Position numbers and translations under genes: made by a program | Source: Cyclobacterium roseum | GTDB taxonomy: Bacteria > Bacteroidota > Bacteroidia > Cytophagales > Cyclobacteriaceae | Reading direction: 5' to 3' | DNA: 64,000 nucleotides | Assembly (NCBI RefSeq): GCF_010119225.1 | Contig: NZ_WNKF01000005.1 | Location: 248,001 to 312,000 of the forward strand | Part shown: positions 26,084 to 35,635 of the stretch, in pieces | How positions within the stretch are numbered: the first letter of the stretch is position 1 | Layout of the letters: every line of letters starts with the position of its first letter | The notes under the pieces: generated by a model | Told to the model about the DNA's origin: nothing | The model's database searches: none | Seen by the model: the letters and a program-made list of their open reading frames with translations, nothing else

Positions 26084-27763
26084 TTACTTCAGTTTTTTGT
26101 ATTTGATCCGCTTCGGCATCACATCGCCCAATCGCTTCTTTTTATTTTCTTCATATTCAGAGAAGTTCCCTTCAAACCAATACACGGAACTATCTCCCTC
26201 AAATGACAGAATATGGGTACAAATTCTGTCCAAAAACCAACGGTCGTGGGAAATGATGACGGCACAGCCTCCAAAATTTTCCAGGGCTTCTTCCAGGGAT
26301 CGCAGGGTATTCACGTCCAGGTCATTGGTAGGCTCATCCAAAAGCAGGAGGTTGCCTCCTTTTTTTAGCGTCATGGCGAGGTGCACCCGGTTTCTTTCGC
26401 CTCCGGATAGTACCCCTACTTTCTTTTCCTGATCGGCCCCGCCAAAATTAAACCGACTGACGTATGCCCGTCCATTGATTTCCTTATTACCCAGGGGGAT
26501 AAATTCATTACCATCCGTGATGGTCTCATAAACGGACTTCTTCGGATCCAGATCATCGTGTTCTTGATCCACATAGGCGATCTCTACGGTTTCTCCTATT
26601 TCAAAATGACCGGCATCGGGTTTTTCTTTACCGGTAATCATATTGAATAAGGTGGACTTTCCGGCTCCATTGGGGCCAATTACGCCCACGATGCCCCCCT
26701 GAGGGAGGGAAAAGGTCAGGTCATCAAACAGGAGTTTCTCGCCAAATGCTTTGGACACCCCTTTTACCTCTATGACCTTGCTGCCTAGCCGCGGACCTGG
26801 GGGAATGTAGAGTTCCAGTTTGGATTCTTTCTCCTTGGCATCTTCACCTACCAGTTTATCGTAGGCATTTAGCCTGGCTTTCCCCTTGGACTGTTTGGCC
26901 TTGGGTGACATGCGGATCCATTCCAGTTCCCGCTCCAGCGTTTTTTGTCTTTTGGATTCTGTTTTTTCTTCTTTTTTCAGTCTATCCTGCTTTTGTTCCA
27001 GCCAACTGGAATAGTTTCCTTTCCAGGGGATCCCTTCTCCCCTGTCCAGTTCCAGTATCCATCCGGCCACATTGTCCAGGAAATACCGGTCGTGGGTTAC
27101 GGCAATGACGGTACCTTTGTACAGCTTGAGATGCTGCTCCAGCCATAGCACCGATTCCGCATCCAGGTGGTTTGTGGGCTCGTCCAGTAACAGTACATCC
27201 GGCTCTTGAAGCAACAAGCGACACAAGGCAACCCTTCGTTTTTCCCCTCCGGAAAGGTTTTCAACTTTTGCATCTGCGGGAGGAAGCCTTAAGGCATCCA
27301 TGGCTTTATCCAACATGGTCTCCAGTTCCCATGCGTTGGCTGCATCGATCTTTTCCTGTACTTCGCCTTGCTGTTGGATTAATTTATCCATGGCATCGGG
27401 GTCGTCCATGACGGCCGGGTCCATGAATTTTTCGTTTATCGTTTCAAAATCCTTGAGCAGCTGAATCGTATCGGCAACGGCTTCTTCTACAATTTCTTTT
27501 ACTGTTTTGGTAGGATCCAGTTCAGGCTCCTGCTCCAGCATGCCCACCGAATAGCCGGGTGACCAGACGACTTCCCCCTGAAACTCTGTATCCTCCCCGG
27601 CAATAATCCGAAGCAGGGAGCTTTTTCCGGAGCCGTTTAGGCCAAGTACGCCAATTTTGGCCCCATAAAAAAACGAGAGGTAGATCTCTTTCAGTACTTT
27701 CTTCTGTGGAGGATATATTTTAGACACCCCTGCCATAGAAAAAATTATTTTTTCGTTACTCAT
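26084..27763 (-). CDS. ettA: Energy-dependent translational throttle protein EttA (ABC-F ATPase)
   Basis: This soluble ABC-F ATPase binds the ribosomal E site and slows translation when ATP is low. The 559 residues contain two ABC domains, each with Walker A (GLNGSGKSS at 41-49, GPNGAGKST in the second) and signature ([16 protein letters not shown]). The arm insertion characteristic of EttA lies in the first domain. No transmembrane segment is present. The N-terminus ([19 protein letters not shown]) is an EttA hallmark. Upstream is the divergent DUF349 gene. Confidence 0.95.
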   Translation of the reverse strand: MSNEKIIFSMAGVSKIYPPQKKVLKEIYLSFFYGAKIGVLGLNGSGKSSLLRIIAGEDTEFQGEVVWSPGYSVGMLEQEPELDPTKTVKEIVEEAVADTIQLLKDFETINEKFMDPAVMDDPDAMDKLIQQQGEVQEKIDAANAWELETMLDKAMDALRLPPADAKVENLSGGEKRRVALCRLLLQEPDVLLLDEPTNHLDAESVLWLEQHLKLYKGTVIAVTHDRYFLDNVAGWILELDRGEGIPWKGNYSSWLEQKQDRLKKEEKTESKRQKTLERELEWIRMSPKAKQSKGKARLNAYDKLVGEDAKEKESKLELYIPPGPRLGSKVIEVKGVSKAFGEKLLFDDLTFSLPQGGIVGVIGPNGAGKSTLFNMITGKEKPDAGHFEIGETVEIAYVDQEHDDLDPKKSVYETITDGNEFIPLGNKEINGRAYVSRFNFGGADQEKKVGVLSGGERNRVHLAMTLKKGGNLLLLDEPTNDLDVNTLRSLEEALENFGGCAVIISHDRWFLDRICTHILSFEGDSSVYWFEGNFSEYEENKKKRLGDVMPKRIKYKKLK

Positions 27764-27893
27764 GGTTCTTTTGCGTTTAATTCAATCAACAAAGATGGTA
27801 AAAAATCCGCTTTCTTAGGATAAATGAAGCATTATTAATTAATTTGCAGAAATTGGAAAAACCACTTCAGAATTACAACCAACCTTGCTGATC

Positions 27894-29144
27894 ATGACGG
27901 AGCATCCCTATGGATATATAAAAGAGGACAAAATTTACTTGAAAGGATTTTTGGGACAAGAAGACCGTGTCATCGGAGAGGTGAAGGAGGATGAGGCTTC
28001 CACCATTCGCTATTTCGAAGACCGGTACGAAACCATCAAGCAAAAGGTAGAAAACCTAAAAAAGGACATTGAGGAAAACCAAAATAAAGGGTCGTTCCTA
28101 ATGAAACTGATCCACCTCAAAAACGCTCTTATGAGCTACGATGGTTTGGGAGATTTTCCAGCCCTAATCCGGGAACTTGAGGAACAAGAAGCTTACTTGG
28201 AAGAGATTATTCAATCCAACCGGCAAAAAAATCTGGAAATAAAAAAAGCACTGATCGAAGAAGCCGACGCCATTAAAAATAGCACGGATTGGAAAGAAGC
28301 TTCCGAAGCTTTTAAAGAGTTAAAATTAAAATGGCTCAAAACCGGTCCGGTAGAGAAAGAAGTACAGGATGAAATAGAGAAAAAATTTCAGGATATACTA
28401 GACATTTTTTACGGCAACCGTAAGAACTATTTTGATGGACTCGCGTTACAGGCAGAGCAGAACATTAAGGTTTACGAAAGCTTGCTTGAACAAGCGAGAG
28501 AGGCCCATGATCTACCTGACGCGAAAACGGCCTTTGAAATCAGCAAGAAAATTCAGAAACAATGGAAGGCCTCCGGAAGAGTTCCGGCGGCTAAGAGACA
28601 GCCCATTTGGGATGAATTTTCCAAGTTAAATAACCGCATCTTTAGCCGCTTTAAGCGTGTGAGTCAGAATACTCCCAGCCTCAGTCCGGGGTTGGTGATA
28701 AAGAAAATTGAGAAGTTGGCCACAGAAATGAAAGGACTTTCCAAAGGAAAGATTGATGACACGAAGCTGGCACAAGCAAAACGGCTACAGGCGGAGTGGA
28801 AGAAACTCCCACCAAAAAAACCAAGAAACGCACAACAAAGTATTGGCTCCTTCGTATTCTTTTCAGAAATCGTATTCGAGAAGTCTTTTCTGGATAAATT
28901 GTGTCATTCCAAGTACCCGGATTTTGATTCGAAAGACCCAGACGAACAAGTCACCATAAAATCCGGGTTACTAAAAGATCTAATTGCAAGGGACCAGCGG
29001 GAATTGAACACCGTCAAAGAAAATACGGAAAATTTCAGGACCCAAGAGAGCGATTTTGACCAAATGATGCGCCGGAAAATCGCTGCTCATAAACGAAAAG
29101 TGGACGTTAAAAACCACATATTAAAAGAACTTACAAACAATTGA
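27894..29144 (+). CDS. DUF349 domain-containing protein
   Basis: A long charged helical protein (416 residues) carrying repeats of the DUF349 helical bundle from roughly residue 110 to 340. One repeat includes KTGPVEKEVQDEIEKKFQ. The biochemical role of the family is unknown, and it is common in Bacteroidota. I take the ATG at 27894 rather than the TTG at 27885. It precedes the DUF2795 gene, which has its own consensus promoter. Confidence 0.8.
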   Translation: MTEHPYGYIKEDKIYLKGFLGQEDRVIGEVKEDEASTIRYFEDRYETIKQKVENLKKDIEENQNKGSFLMKLIHLKNALMSYDGLGDFPALIRELEEQEAYLEEIIQSNRQKNLEIKKALIEEADAIKNSTDWKEASEAFKELKLKWLKTGPVEKEVQDEIEKKFQDILDIFYGNRKNYFDGLALQAEQNIKVYESLLEQAREAHDLPDAKTAFEISKKIQKQWKASGRVPAAKRQPIWDEFSKLNNRIFSRFKRVSQNTPSLSPGLVIKKIEKLATEMKGLSKGKIDDTKLAQAKRLQAEWKKLPPKKPRNAQQSIGSFVFFSEIVFEKSFLDKLCHSKYPDFDSKDPDEQVTIKSGLLKDLIARDQRELNTVKENTENFRTQESDFDQMMRRKIAAHKRKVDVKNHILKELTNN

Positions 29145-29154
29145 ATCGTAATTG

Positions 29155-29184
29155 TTTGTGTTTTAAAAAGAATTTCTATTTTTG
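29155..29184 (+). promoter_or_regulatory. Bacteroidota-type promoter of the DUF2795 gene
   Basis: TTTG (29155-29158), an 18-base spacer and TATTTTTG (29177-29184) match the consensus. The start site would be near 29191, 31 bases before the ATG. Confidence 0.75.
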
Positions 29185-29221
29185 CACCCCGTTCAAGGGG
29201 ACGTTTAAATTTGTGTAGACT

Positions 29222-29443
29222 ATGTATTGGACTTTAGAACTTGCCTCCTATTTGGAAGACGCTCCGTGGCCTGCCACTAAAGATGAGTTAATTGACTTTG
29301 CTATCCGGTCAGGAGCCCCCTTAGAGGTGGTAGAAAACCTTCAGGAGCTGGAAGACGATGGCGAACCTTATGAAAACATAGAAGAAATCTGGCCGGACTA
29401 TCCGACCAAAGATGATTTCTTCTTTAACGAAGACGAATACTAA
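29222..29443 (+). CDS. DUF2795 domain-containing small acidic protein
   Basis: 73 residues, strongly acidic at the end (DDFFFNEDEY). The DUF2795 core is visible (MYWTLELASYLEDAPWPATKDELIDFAIRSGAP in two recognisable parts, with the conserved PW and ATKDEL). Function of the family is unknown. From recall, Bacteroidota have one near-universal, highly conserved copy, which suggests a core role. It has its own promoter and a terminator immediately downstream. Confidence 0.85.
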   Translation: MYWTLELASYLEDAPWPATKDELIDFAIRSGAPLEVVENLQELEDDGEPYENIEEIWPDYPTKDDFFFNEDEY

Positions 29444-29446
29444 CCT

Positions 29447-29473
29447 AAAAGCCTTCCTCGGGAAGGCTTTTTC
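29447..29473 (+). terminator. Terminator of the DUF2795 gene
   Basis: An 11-pair stem (29447-29457 with 29461-29471) has a 3-base loop and a T-rich tail, four bases after the stop codon. Confidence 0.8.
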
Positions 29474-29518
29474 ACTTTTTTTGATTCTATTTCTACTTCC
29501 CTGCGCCTTTTTCTGCCC

Positions 29519-30262
29519 TTAAATCCGTAACGTTTTTCTCAACCTGCCCATACCCGTTTTGCTAACCGGCAGTTGGGTGCCGTCTTTTAGGAAGACCAGG
29601 AAATTTTCTTTCTGAAAAGGTTCGATTTTACTGATCATGGAAACATTTACTATATGAGATCGGTGAATGCGCGTAAATTCATTTGGATGAAGTACTTTTT
29701 CAAAATAGCCCATTGTCCCCAGTTTAAGATATCCTTTTCCTTCGGAAACAACTTTCACATAATCACCCTCCGCTGAAAAAAAATGGATCGTATCCACCGG
29801 TAAAATATGTATTCGATTTCCCGTTTTAACTACAACCCTCCTCAAATAATCCCGAACAGGAAGGCCCTCGCTGGCAGCTCGGACTTTGGACGGAAACTCG
29901 GTCGGGTCCTGAACTTCTCTGGTGACTTTTTCCAGAGCCTGCCTCAATCGTTCTTTTGAAAACGGCTTTAATAAATAATCAATCGCCTGCTGGTCAAATG
30001 CCTGAATGGCGTAAGTATCGTATGCGGTAGTGAAAATCACCTTCGGCGGCTCCTCCAGTAGTTCGAGCAACTCAAACCCATTGATTTTCGGCATTTCTAT
30101 GTCCAGAAACAATAGGTCCGGTTTTAGTTCTGCGATCCCCTTAAACCCTTCAAAGCCATCCTGAAAAGCACCCACTACTTCAAAATCCGAAAATGAAGCC
30201 AGGTAATCCGCTAAAAGCTCCCGGGCCAGTGGTTCGTCATCAATAATCACACATCGTATCAT
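29519..30262 (-). CDS. LytTR-family response regulator
   Basis: Two-component output protein. The receiver domain (about 1-120) has the phosphoacceptor aspartate D54 in LLFLDIEMP and the conserved lysine K97 in LLKPF. The C-terminal LytTR DNA-binding domain (about 140-247) contains the usual IHRSHIVNV segment. I start at the ATG at 30262 (MIRCVIIDDEPLAREL), because the longer frame would overlap the kinase gene. One base separates it from the kinase stop, so the pair is translationally coupled. Partner of the histidine kinase upstream. Confidence 0.92.
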   Translation of the reverse strand: MIRCVIIDDEPLARELLADYLASFSDFEVVGAFQDGFEGFKGIAELKPDLLFLDIEMPKINGFELLELLEEPPKVIFTTAYDTYAIQAFDQQAIDYLLKPFSKERLRQALEKVTREVQDPTEFPSKVRAASEGLPVRDYLRRVVVKTGNRIHILPVDTIHFFSAEGDYVKVVSEGKGYLKLGTMGYFEKVLHPNEFTRIHRSHIVNVSMISKIEPFQKENFLVFLKDGTQLPVSKTGMGRLRKTLRI

Positions 30263-30263
30263 A

Positions 30264-31307
30264 TCAGTTAGTCTGAGGAATTTTAATGATCGCACTGAAA
30301 ATCCCAGCTGAATTCCGAAGCGTCAGCAAATCCTTCCTTCCAAAAATAAGAAATAACCTTCTTTCCAAACTATCTAAACCGAACCCGGTTCCGGAAGCCT
30401 TACCTGACTGATTATCAGTTGGGTTCTGCACCGTTACTTCCAGGTATTGCTGTTCTTTCCTTGCCTCAATACGAATCAGGATATCACCCGTCACACCATA
30501 CAATCCATGCTTCACTGCATTTTCTACCAAGGTCTGGATCAGAAGTGAAGGTAGTTTCAATTCGTCTGCTTCGGCTGGAACTACCAATTCGTAGGTTAGC
30601 CGATGGCCAAACCTGATCTTCTCAAGCTCCAGGTATTGGCCGATCACTTTCATTTCCCTGGTTAAGGTTTCCCATTTCTTTGGGTCCTTATTCAGATTTT
30701 CCCGGTAAAAATCAGCAAGTCCCTGTACCATTTCCCTGGCTTTTTCGGGCTGCCTGGCCAGCAGCGCATTGATCGAATTCAGGCTGTTAAATAAAAAGTG
30801 AGGTTGCATTTGTTGCCGAAGGTAGTGCAACTCTGCATCCGTTGAAAGTTTCTGGCGCAACTCTCCCTGCTGCATCATTTGAAACTCTTTGAGGGAGGTT
30901 TTGCCGGATAAGATGATCAATCCCGCCAGATGAAACAACAATAACCCGACGATGACCCTAAAAGGAAGCGATTCTTCAAATAGCCGTAAAAATTCCGGAT
31001 CTCCCAAAAACTCCCCTTTCCAAAGTAAGCGACAGGCGAACACAAGTGCTATGGTGATTACCAAAGAAAACATCAATGCCGGCCAGGTTCTGAATTTACC
31101 GATGGGGTAGTAATAGAGGATCATATTCAAGATAAAAACTCCCAATCCAAAAGCCAGCGTGCTCATAATAGCATCCTGGATCGCCCATTCCCACTGCTGA
31201 TGCCAGAAAAAGGAACAAGCGAGTATGCTGGCAAAAACCATCAAGAGGAAAGCGATATGATCCAGCGGCTCACCTGTCAGTTTACGGATTTTTAGTTGGT
31301 TTTCCAT
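30264..31307 (-). CDS. LytS-type sensor histidine kinase
   Basis: 347 residues with about four TM helices (roughly 15-135) followed by a His_kinase domain whose phosphoacceptor is H170 (QPHFLFNSLNSIN). A HATPase_c-like end contains the VENAVKHG N box. It phosphorylates the LytTR regulator next to it. No extracytoplasmic sensing domain is obvious, so it may sense through the membrane or through the LiaF-like protein encoded 14 bases upstream. Confidence 0.9.
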   Translation of the reverse strand: MENQLKIRKLTGEPLDHIAFLLMVFASILACSFFWHQQWEWAIQDAIMSTLAFGLGVFILNMILYYYPIGKFRTWPALMFSLVITIALVFACRLLWKGEFLGDPEFLRLFEESLPFRVIVGLLLFHLAGLIILSGKTSLKEFQMMQQGELRQKLSTDAELHYLRQQMQPHFLFNSLNSINALLARQPEKAREMVQGLADFYRENLNKDPKKWETLTREMKVIGQYLELEKIRFGHRLTYELVVPAEADELKLPSLLIQTLVENAVKHGLYGVTGDILIRIEARKEQQYLEVTVQNPTDNQSGKASGTGFGLDSLERRLFLIFGRKDLLTLRNSAGIFSAIIKIPQTN

Positions 31308-31321
31308 TGCCTGTCAGCCGA

Positions 31322-32071
31322 TCAGTAGGAAGAAATCTCAATCCCTCCGAAAATGACCGACCCTGTAATCACCAACTTCTTTTGAGGATCTGGGCTGGCC
31401 TGGTGAAAGTGGCGCTTGTCTTCGACACCCGCGGCCAGGTTACTTACGCCCAGTTGTACGTCCCAATGCGGCGGTACAATGAGCTTAACTCCCCCAAATA
31501 CAACAGAAACCTTTAAGACGGCCTGATTCTGAATATCTGCATGCATCAAATCAATGTCAGAGCCCCCAAAAACCGTCGTGATCTCCCCCCCTTTAAAATC
31601 TTTGGACATAACTTTGCGCTTTAGGCCGCAAAATAAGGCCTCCACATTGAGGTAATCCGAGCTTTCCTTATTAAGCCCATCCGGATCATTTCCTGTCCGG
31701 AGCTTTTTCTCCCACTTATCGTAATTTCCCTCCCAGTCTTTCCAATTGATTGCCGGGTTTTTGTTCTTTTTGAAAATAATAAAAAGCCCCAGAAAGATTA
31801 GTGCCAGCGGAAACAAGTAAGGACCCAGTTCGTAAGGCAAGTAAAGTTTATCTCTTAGTAGGAAAAACCCTCCAATGATCAATAGCACCACCGATCCGGT
31901 ATTTTGAAAACCATTTTTATATCCGGAATACAATCCTATCGCAATGAGGATCATCGGCCAGGAAAATACCCAACCGGGAATAAACACGCCAACCTGCTTT
32001 AAAAGGAGTAATGCGCCTATGACTAAAATCAGCACTCCCAGTGCATGATTTCCATTTCGTATGTTTTTCAT
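31322..32071 (-). CDS. LiaF-like membrane protein (DUF5668/LiaI-LiaF-like)
   Basis: 249 residues with about four N-terminal TM segments. A cytoplasmic or peripheral tail carries the LiaF-like C-terminal domain (VFGGSDIDLMHADI, FGGVKLIVP, GSVIFGGIEI repeats). In Firmicutes LiaF restrains a LiaS/LiaR-type kinase pair that responds to envelope stress. The gene precedes a LytS/LytR pair with small gaps, so a similar control role in envelope-stress signalling is the best reading, by analogy only. Confidence 0.8.
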   Translation of the reverse strand: MKNIRNGNHALGVLILVIGALLLLKQVGVFIPGWVFSWPMILIAIGLYSGYKNGFQNTGSVVLLIIGGFFLLRDKLYLPYELGPYLFPLALIFLGLFIIFKKNKNPAINWKDWEGNYDKWEKKLRTGNDPDGLNKESSDYLNVEALFCGLKRKVMSKDFKGGEITTVFGGSDIDLMHADIQNQAVLKVSVVFGGVKLIVPPHWDVQLGVSNLAAGVEDKRHFHQASPDPQKKLVITGSVIFGGIEISSY

Positions 32072-32178
32072 GGTTTGACTCGTTTAATTTTGAAAGCAAT
32101 TTAACGGACAGATCTAGATACTAACATACCTTTTCTGTCAGCGCTGCCTGAAAATCGATAAACGACCTGAATTTTGGG

Positions 32179-32877
32179 TTAAATACTCCCTTCCCCTTTG
32201 CTTAGCAGGTAATTCGCAAAATCAAGATCCTCAGGACTGGTTAGTTTGATGTTTTCCGGATTTCCCGGTATCAGGCAAACCTCCCAGCCCATGTGCTCAT
32301 AAACCGTTGCGTCATCGGTAAAAATTTCCTTCTCTCCTCCTGCAAATGCCTCTTTTATTTTGGCCAGCTGAAACGTCTGAGGGGTTTGAACCAATCGAAA
32401 TTGTCTCCGATCCCGAAATACGGATTGATCAGGGCCCTTTACTTCCCGAATCGAATCCTTTAGCGGAACCACAGCTATTGCACTTCCACTAGTCGCCGCA
32501 GTTACAAAACTTTCCCGGATCACCCGCCCATTTACAAACGGCCTTACCCCATCGTGTATGGCTACCAAGCCGGAATCGCCGGGAATACAATCCAACCCGT
32601 TTCGAACACTGCCGAACCTACTCTTGCCCCCTTTCACTAATTGATGAGGAATGGCAAAGCCATGCTCCCGGCACAGGTTCTTCCAGTAGGGAAAATCTGC
32701 TTCTGGCAAAACCAATAAAAGCCGAATAGCCGGATCATATCCAAAAAATTGATTCAAGGTATGCATCAATACGGGCTTACCGCCAATTACCAGGTACTGT
32801 TTGGCAATTTCAGTTCCCATTCGGGTGCCGGATCCTCCGGCTACAATGATGGCATACCTGGTTGTAACACTTTCCAT
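32179..32877 (-). CDS. ispD: 2-C-methyl-D-erythritol 4-phosphate cytidylyltransferase
   Basis: Third enzyme of the MEP isoprenoid pathway, in which it makes CDP-methylerythritol. The nucleotide-binding glycine-rich loop is clear (IIVAGGSGTRMG, residues about 9-20), and the core AIHDGVRPFV and LVQTPQTF motifs are present. The start at 32877 (MESVTTRY) leaves an eight-base gap after the upstream regulator. A longer frame starting at 32910 would overlap that gene. Confidence 0.93.
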   Translation of the reverse strand: MESVTTRYAIIVAGGSGTRMGTEIAKQYLVIGGKPVLMHTLNQFFGYDPAIRLLLVLPEADFPYWKNLCREHGFAIPHQLVKGGKSRFGSVRNGLDCIPGDSGLVAIHDGVRPFVNGRVIRESFVTAATSGSAIAVVPLKDSIREVKGPDQSVFRDRRQFRLVQTPQTFQLAKIKEAFAGGEKEIFTDDATVYEHMGWEVCLIPGNPENIKLTSPEDLDFANYLLSKGEGSI

Positions 32878-32885
32878 AAATAGGT

Positions 32886-33533
32886 CTAACTTACCAATAA
32901 TTTGGAACAAACCAAGGAAGATAATACTTCCCGGTGCCCGTCATAAACGACCGTCATATTCCTGTCATACATTTCTAGAGCGATTACTTCTACTTCCACT
33001 CCCAATGCCAGATTTTTGCTGTTCAGGTATTTTAAAAAGGCATCTGAGGTATGGCCCAACGCCTTCAGCACTACTTTTTCACCCGGCTGACAATCGGCCA
33101 GCATGCGGTATTCCAGCGTAGCTATATGCCCCTTTTTATTGGGTATGGGAGAACCATGAGGATCCCGCTTCGGATATCCCAACAATTCATCCATCCGGTC
33201 AAAAAACAGGGGCGATTGCACGTGTTCCAGTTGCTCTGCAATGTCGTGAACTTCCTCCCAGCCAAAACCCATTTTTTCTACCAGGTACATTTCCGTAAGC
33301 CGGTGTTTTCGAATAATCATGGCAGCCATCTGCCGGCCTTTTTCTGTGATCTTCAGTGGTCGGTACTTTTCATATTCCAAAAAGCCCATACCAGCCAATT
33401 TTTTCACCATGCTATTGACAGAAGGAAGGCTTACTTCCAATGCCTGCGCAATGCCCGTGGTGTTTACTTCATCGGTGCTGATGGCCTGATTGAAAATTAC
33501 TTTGAGGTAGTTTTCGATGGATTGGCTATTCAT
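32886..33533 (-). CDS. DtxR/MntR-family metal-dependent repressor
   Basis: 215 residues with an N-terminal winged-helix DNA-binding domain (about 1-65, SLPSVNSMVKKL recognition region). A DtxR-type dimerisation and metal-binding region follows (about 66-140, including E and H residues in WEEVHDIAEQLEHV). The C-terminal FeoA/SH3-like domain is about 150-215. Such repressors bind Mn2+ or Fe2+ and shut off metal uptake. It is divergent from the ZIP transporter, with an operator-like inverted repeat between them. ispD follows on the same strand. Confidence 0.88.
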   Translation of the reverse strand: MNSQSIENYLKVIFNQAISTDEVNTTGIAQALEVSLPSVNSMVKKLAGMGFLEYEKYRPLKITEKGRQMAAMIIRKHRLTEMYLVEKMGFGWEEVHDIAEQLEHVQSPLFFDRMDELLGYPKRDPHGSPIPNKKGHIATLEYRMLADCQPGEKVVLKALGHTSDAFLKYLNSKNLALGVEVEVIALEMYDRNMTVVYDGHREVLSSLVCSKLLVS

Positions 33534-33550
33534 TCGCTAAACTTTACGAA

Positions 33551-33558
33551 CAAAGATA
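33551..33558 (-). promoter_or_regulatory. Bacteroidota -7 box (TATCTTTG) for the metal-dependent repressor gene
   Basis: An exact TAnnTTTG match on the minus strand, with predicted start about 11 bases before the ATG at 33533. The -33 region overlaps the inverted repeat at 33580-33595. Confidence 0.55.
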
Positions 33559-33576
33559 AAAAATAATTGAAATATA

Positions 33577-33607
33577 TTTGTTAGTCTATTCTAACTATTT
33601 AAATTTG
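33577..33607 (+). promoter_or_regulatory. Bacteroidota-type promoter of the ZIP transporter gene
   Basis: TTTG (33577-33580), a 19-base spacer and TAAATTTG (33600-33607) match the consensus exactly. The start would be near 33614, and the leader to the ATG at 33739 about 125 bases. Confidence 0.75.
33580..33595. promoter_or_regulatory. Candidate DtxR/MntR operator, GTTAG-N6-CTAAC
   Basis: A 16-base inverted repeat (arms 33580-33584 and 33591-33595) whose TTAG...CTAA half-sites resemble DtxR/IdeR-type boxes. It lies wholly inside the spacer of the ZIP promoter and upstream of the regulator's own -7 box. One protein there could control both genes. Confidence 0.5.
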
Positions 33608-33738
33608 CCTTAACTAATTACCAATAAACATCGAATACCATTTACTGGATCCGTCCCGGACCTGGTATTGGAGCATACTAACTACCTGATTTGGCAAAGC
33701 AGGAACTCCTTGCCGGTCTTACCCAATCACAACGCTGT

Positions 33739-34557
33739 ATGTTTGATACAATCATTAGTTATTTAGAAAGTATTTCAGCGGTACAGGCCGCCTTGCTGGC
33801 GACGCTATTCACCTGGTTTTTGACAGCCGTAGGTGCCGGGTTCGTCTTTTTTTTCAAACAGATGAACCGTCCGCTACTGGATGCCATGCTTGGCTTCACA
33901 GGCGGTGTCATGGTGGCTGCCAGTTTTTGGAGTTTACTGGCTCCAGCTATTAGTATGAGCGAAGGAGAAGGTTTCGCCAGGGTCATGCCCGCTGCGCTGG
34001 GATTTGTAGGTGGCTCTCTTTTTATCTTTTTTCTGGACAAGATTTTACCTCACCTCCATGTTAATTTTAAGAAAGCGGAAGGCATCAAAACTCCCTGGCA
34101 GAAAACCACCCTACTGGTATTGGCCATCACCTTACACAATATACCTGAGGGCCTGGCGGTAGGGGTGTTGTTTGGCGGAGCTGCATTAGCCGTGCCTGAA
34201 GCTACCATCGCAGGCGCCGTGGTATTGGCGCTGGGAATTGGTATTCAAAACCTACCGGAAGGCATTGCAGTGGCCGTACCACTAAGACGTATGGGCATGA
34301 GCCGCCGAAAAAGCTTTTTCTACGGCCAGTCTTCCGCGTTGGTAGAACCCATTGCCGGTGTACTGGGAGCGGCGGCAATATCCACGTTCACTCCGATACT
34401 TCCCTATGCGCTCGCTTTTGCCGCCGGAGCCATGATATTCGTGGTCATTGAAGAAGTGATCCCTGAAACCCAGCAAGATGGAAACACCGATTTGGCCACC
34501 CTTGGATTTATTGGAGGCTTTACGATTATGATGATACTGGATGTTGCATTGGGATAA
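33739..34557 (+). CDS. ZIP-family divalent metal transporter
   Basis: 272 residues and about eight TM helices. Two signature metal-site motifs in TM4 and TM5 are present (HNIPEGLAVG and QNLPEGIAV). ZIP proteins import zinc, manganese or iron from the periplasm to the cytoplasm. I start at the ATG at 33739, because the TTG frame at 33691 adds sixteen unlikely residues before TM1. It is divergent from the DtxR/MntR-type gene and probably controlled by it, which would favour Mn or Fe as substrate. Confidence 0.88.
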   Translation: MFDTIISYLESISAVQAALLATLFTWFLTAVGAGFVFFFKQMNRPLLDAMLGFTGGVMVAASFWSLLAPAISMSEGEGFARVMPAALGFVGGSLFIFFLDKILPHLHVNFKKAEGIKTPWQKTTLLVLAITLHNIPEGLAVGVLFGGAALAVPEATIAGAVVLALGIGIQNLPEGIAVAVPLRRMGMSRRKSFFYGQSSALVEPIAGVLGAAAISTFTPILPYALAFAAGAMIFVVIEEVIPETQQDGNTDLATLGFIGGFTIMMILDVALG

Positions 34558-34572
34558 TAAGCCAACGGAAAA

Positions 34573-35553
34573 TCACTTCTTTTGATAGACTTCCGGATTT
34601 ACCGGATAGGGCAATTTTTTTCCTTTCAATCCTGCCAGGGTATTTTCCACTGCACAGCGTGTCATTGCTTCCCGGGTTTCCTGTGTCGCTGAACCTATGT
34701 GAGGAAACACAACCGCATTGTCCATATCCAGCAGTGGATTGTCCGGATCCATGGGTTCGGGATTGGTGACATCCAATCCTGCTCCCCACAAAATTCCCTT
34801 TTGAAGAGCGGCAGTCAATTCCTCTTCATTGTGTACCGCTCCCCGGGAGGTATTGACAAAGAGGGCGTTGGGTTTCATTTTCTTAAACTGCTCCATTCCA
34901 AACATCCCTCTGGTCTCGTCGGTAAGTGCCGTATGCACGGAGACGACATCGCTCTGGGCTAGCAACTCGTCCAGGCTTACCTTTCGGGCACCAAATGCCT
35001 GCTCGGCTTCCGGATTGGTGCTCCGGTTGTGATACAGGATTTTCATATTCCAGGATTGGGTACACATCGCTGCCAGCTCGGCTCCGATCCTTCCCAGCCC
35101 GACTATTCCGAGTGTTTTGCCGGCCAGATCCATCCCCAGCCCCTCTGTAGGCTGTGATATACCCCATTGGCCCTTTTTAATTTTTTTATGATGATAGAGC
35201 GCCCTGCGTGCCACCGTAAGCATGAGCAAAAGGGCCGTTTCTGCTGTGGCTTTGTTTAATACGTTTGGGGTGTTCCCTATAGGTATCCCCTGCCTGGTGG
35301 CCGCTGCGATGTCTACGCCATCAAACCCTACCGAATGCAGCGCGACCACTTTCAGGTGGCGACACTGATGAAAAAAATCAGCATCCAGGCCTGCCTGTCC
35401 GGCACTGATAAAAGCATCGTGACCTTTGCAAAACTGGATGGCCTGTGCTCGGTCTAAAATGGGCCTTTCCTTCCACACGGTGTACTCCACCCCAGCGGCT
35501 TCCAACATTTGGAATCCGACGGATGGAATAATTTTATTGATAAATACTTTCAT
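34573..35553 (-). CDS. D-isomer-specific 2-hydroxyacid dehydrogenase (glyoxylate/glycerate reductase type)
   Basis: 326 residues in the D-2-hydroxyacid dehydrogenase fold. The NAD(P)-binding loop is GLGRIG, and catalytic residues are the arginine in NTSRGAV, the glutamate in NPEPMD and the histidine in FPHIGSAT. It interconverts a 2-keto acid and a D-2-hydroxy acid, with glyoxylate, hydroxypyruvate or glycerate as candidates. It is convergent with the ZIP gene with a 15-base gap and downstream of the M42 peptidase gene. Confidence 0.85.
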   Translation of the reverse strand: MKVFINKIIPSVGFQMLEAAGVEYTVWKERPILDRAQAIQFCKGHDAFISAGQAGLDADFFHQCRHLKVVALHSVGFDGVDIAAATRQGIPIGNTPNVLNKATAETALLLMLTVARRALYHHKKIKKGQWGISQPTEGLGMDLAGKTLGIVGLGRIGAELAAMCTQSWNMKILYHNRSTNPEAEQAFGARKVSLDELLAQSDVVSVHTALTDETRGMFGMEQFKKMKPNALFVNTSRGAVHNEEELTAALQKGILWGAGLDVTNPEPMDPDNPLLDMDNAVVFPHIGSATQETREAMTRCAVENTLAGLKGKKLPYPVNPEVYQKK

Positions 35554-35566
35554 ATAATAAAGAATA

Positions 35567-35626
35567 CGACACCCGAAGCCCTACCCGTTGGAATCAAATC
35601 GCCAGAGCCTTTCGCTACGGGTGTCG
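35567..35626 (-). repeat. Nine-base inverted repeat between the M42 peptidase and dehydrogenase genes
   Basis: CGACACCCG (35567-35575) and CGGGTGTCG (35618-35626) pair perfectly over a 42-base middle that can fold further (AGC...GCT). It sits within the short gap after the M42 stop. It may slow or end transcription, but only a weak T run follows on the minus strand. Confidence 0.5.
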
Positions 35627-35635
35627 GTTGACTAC

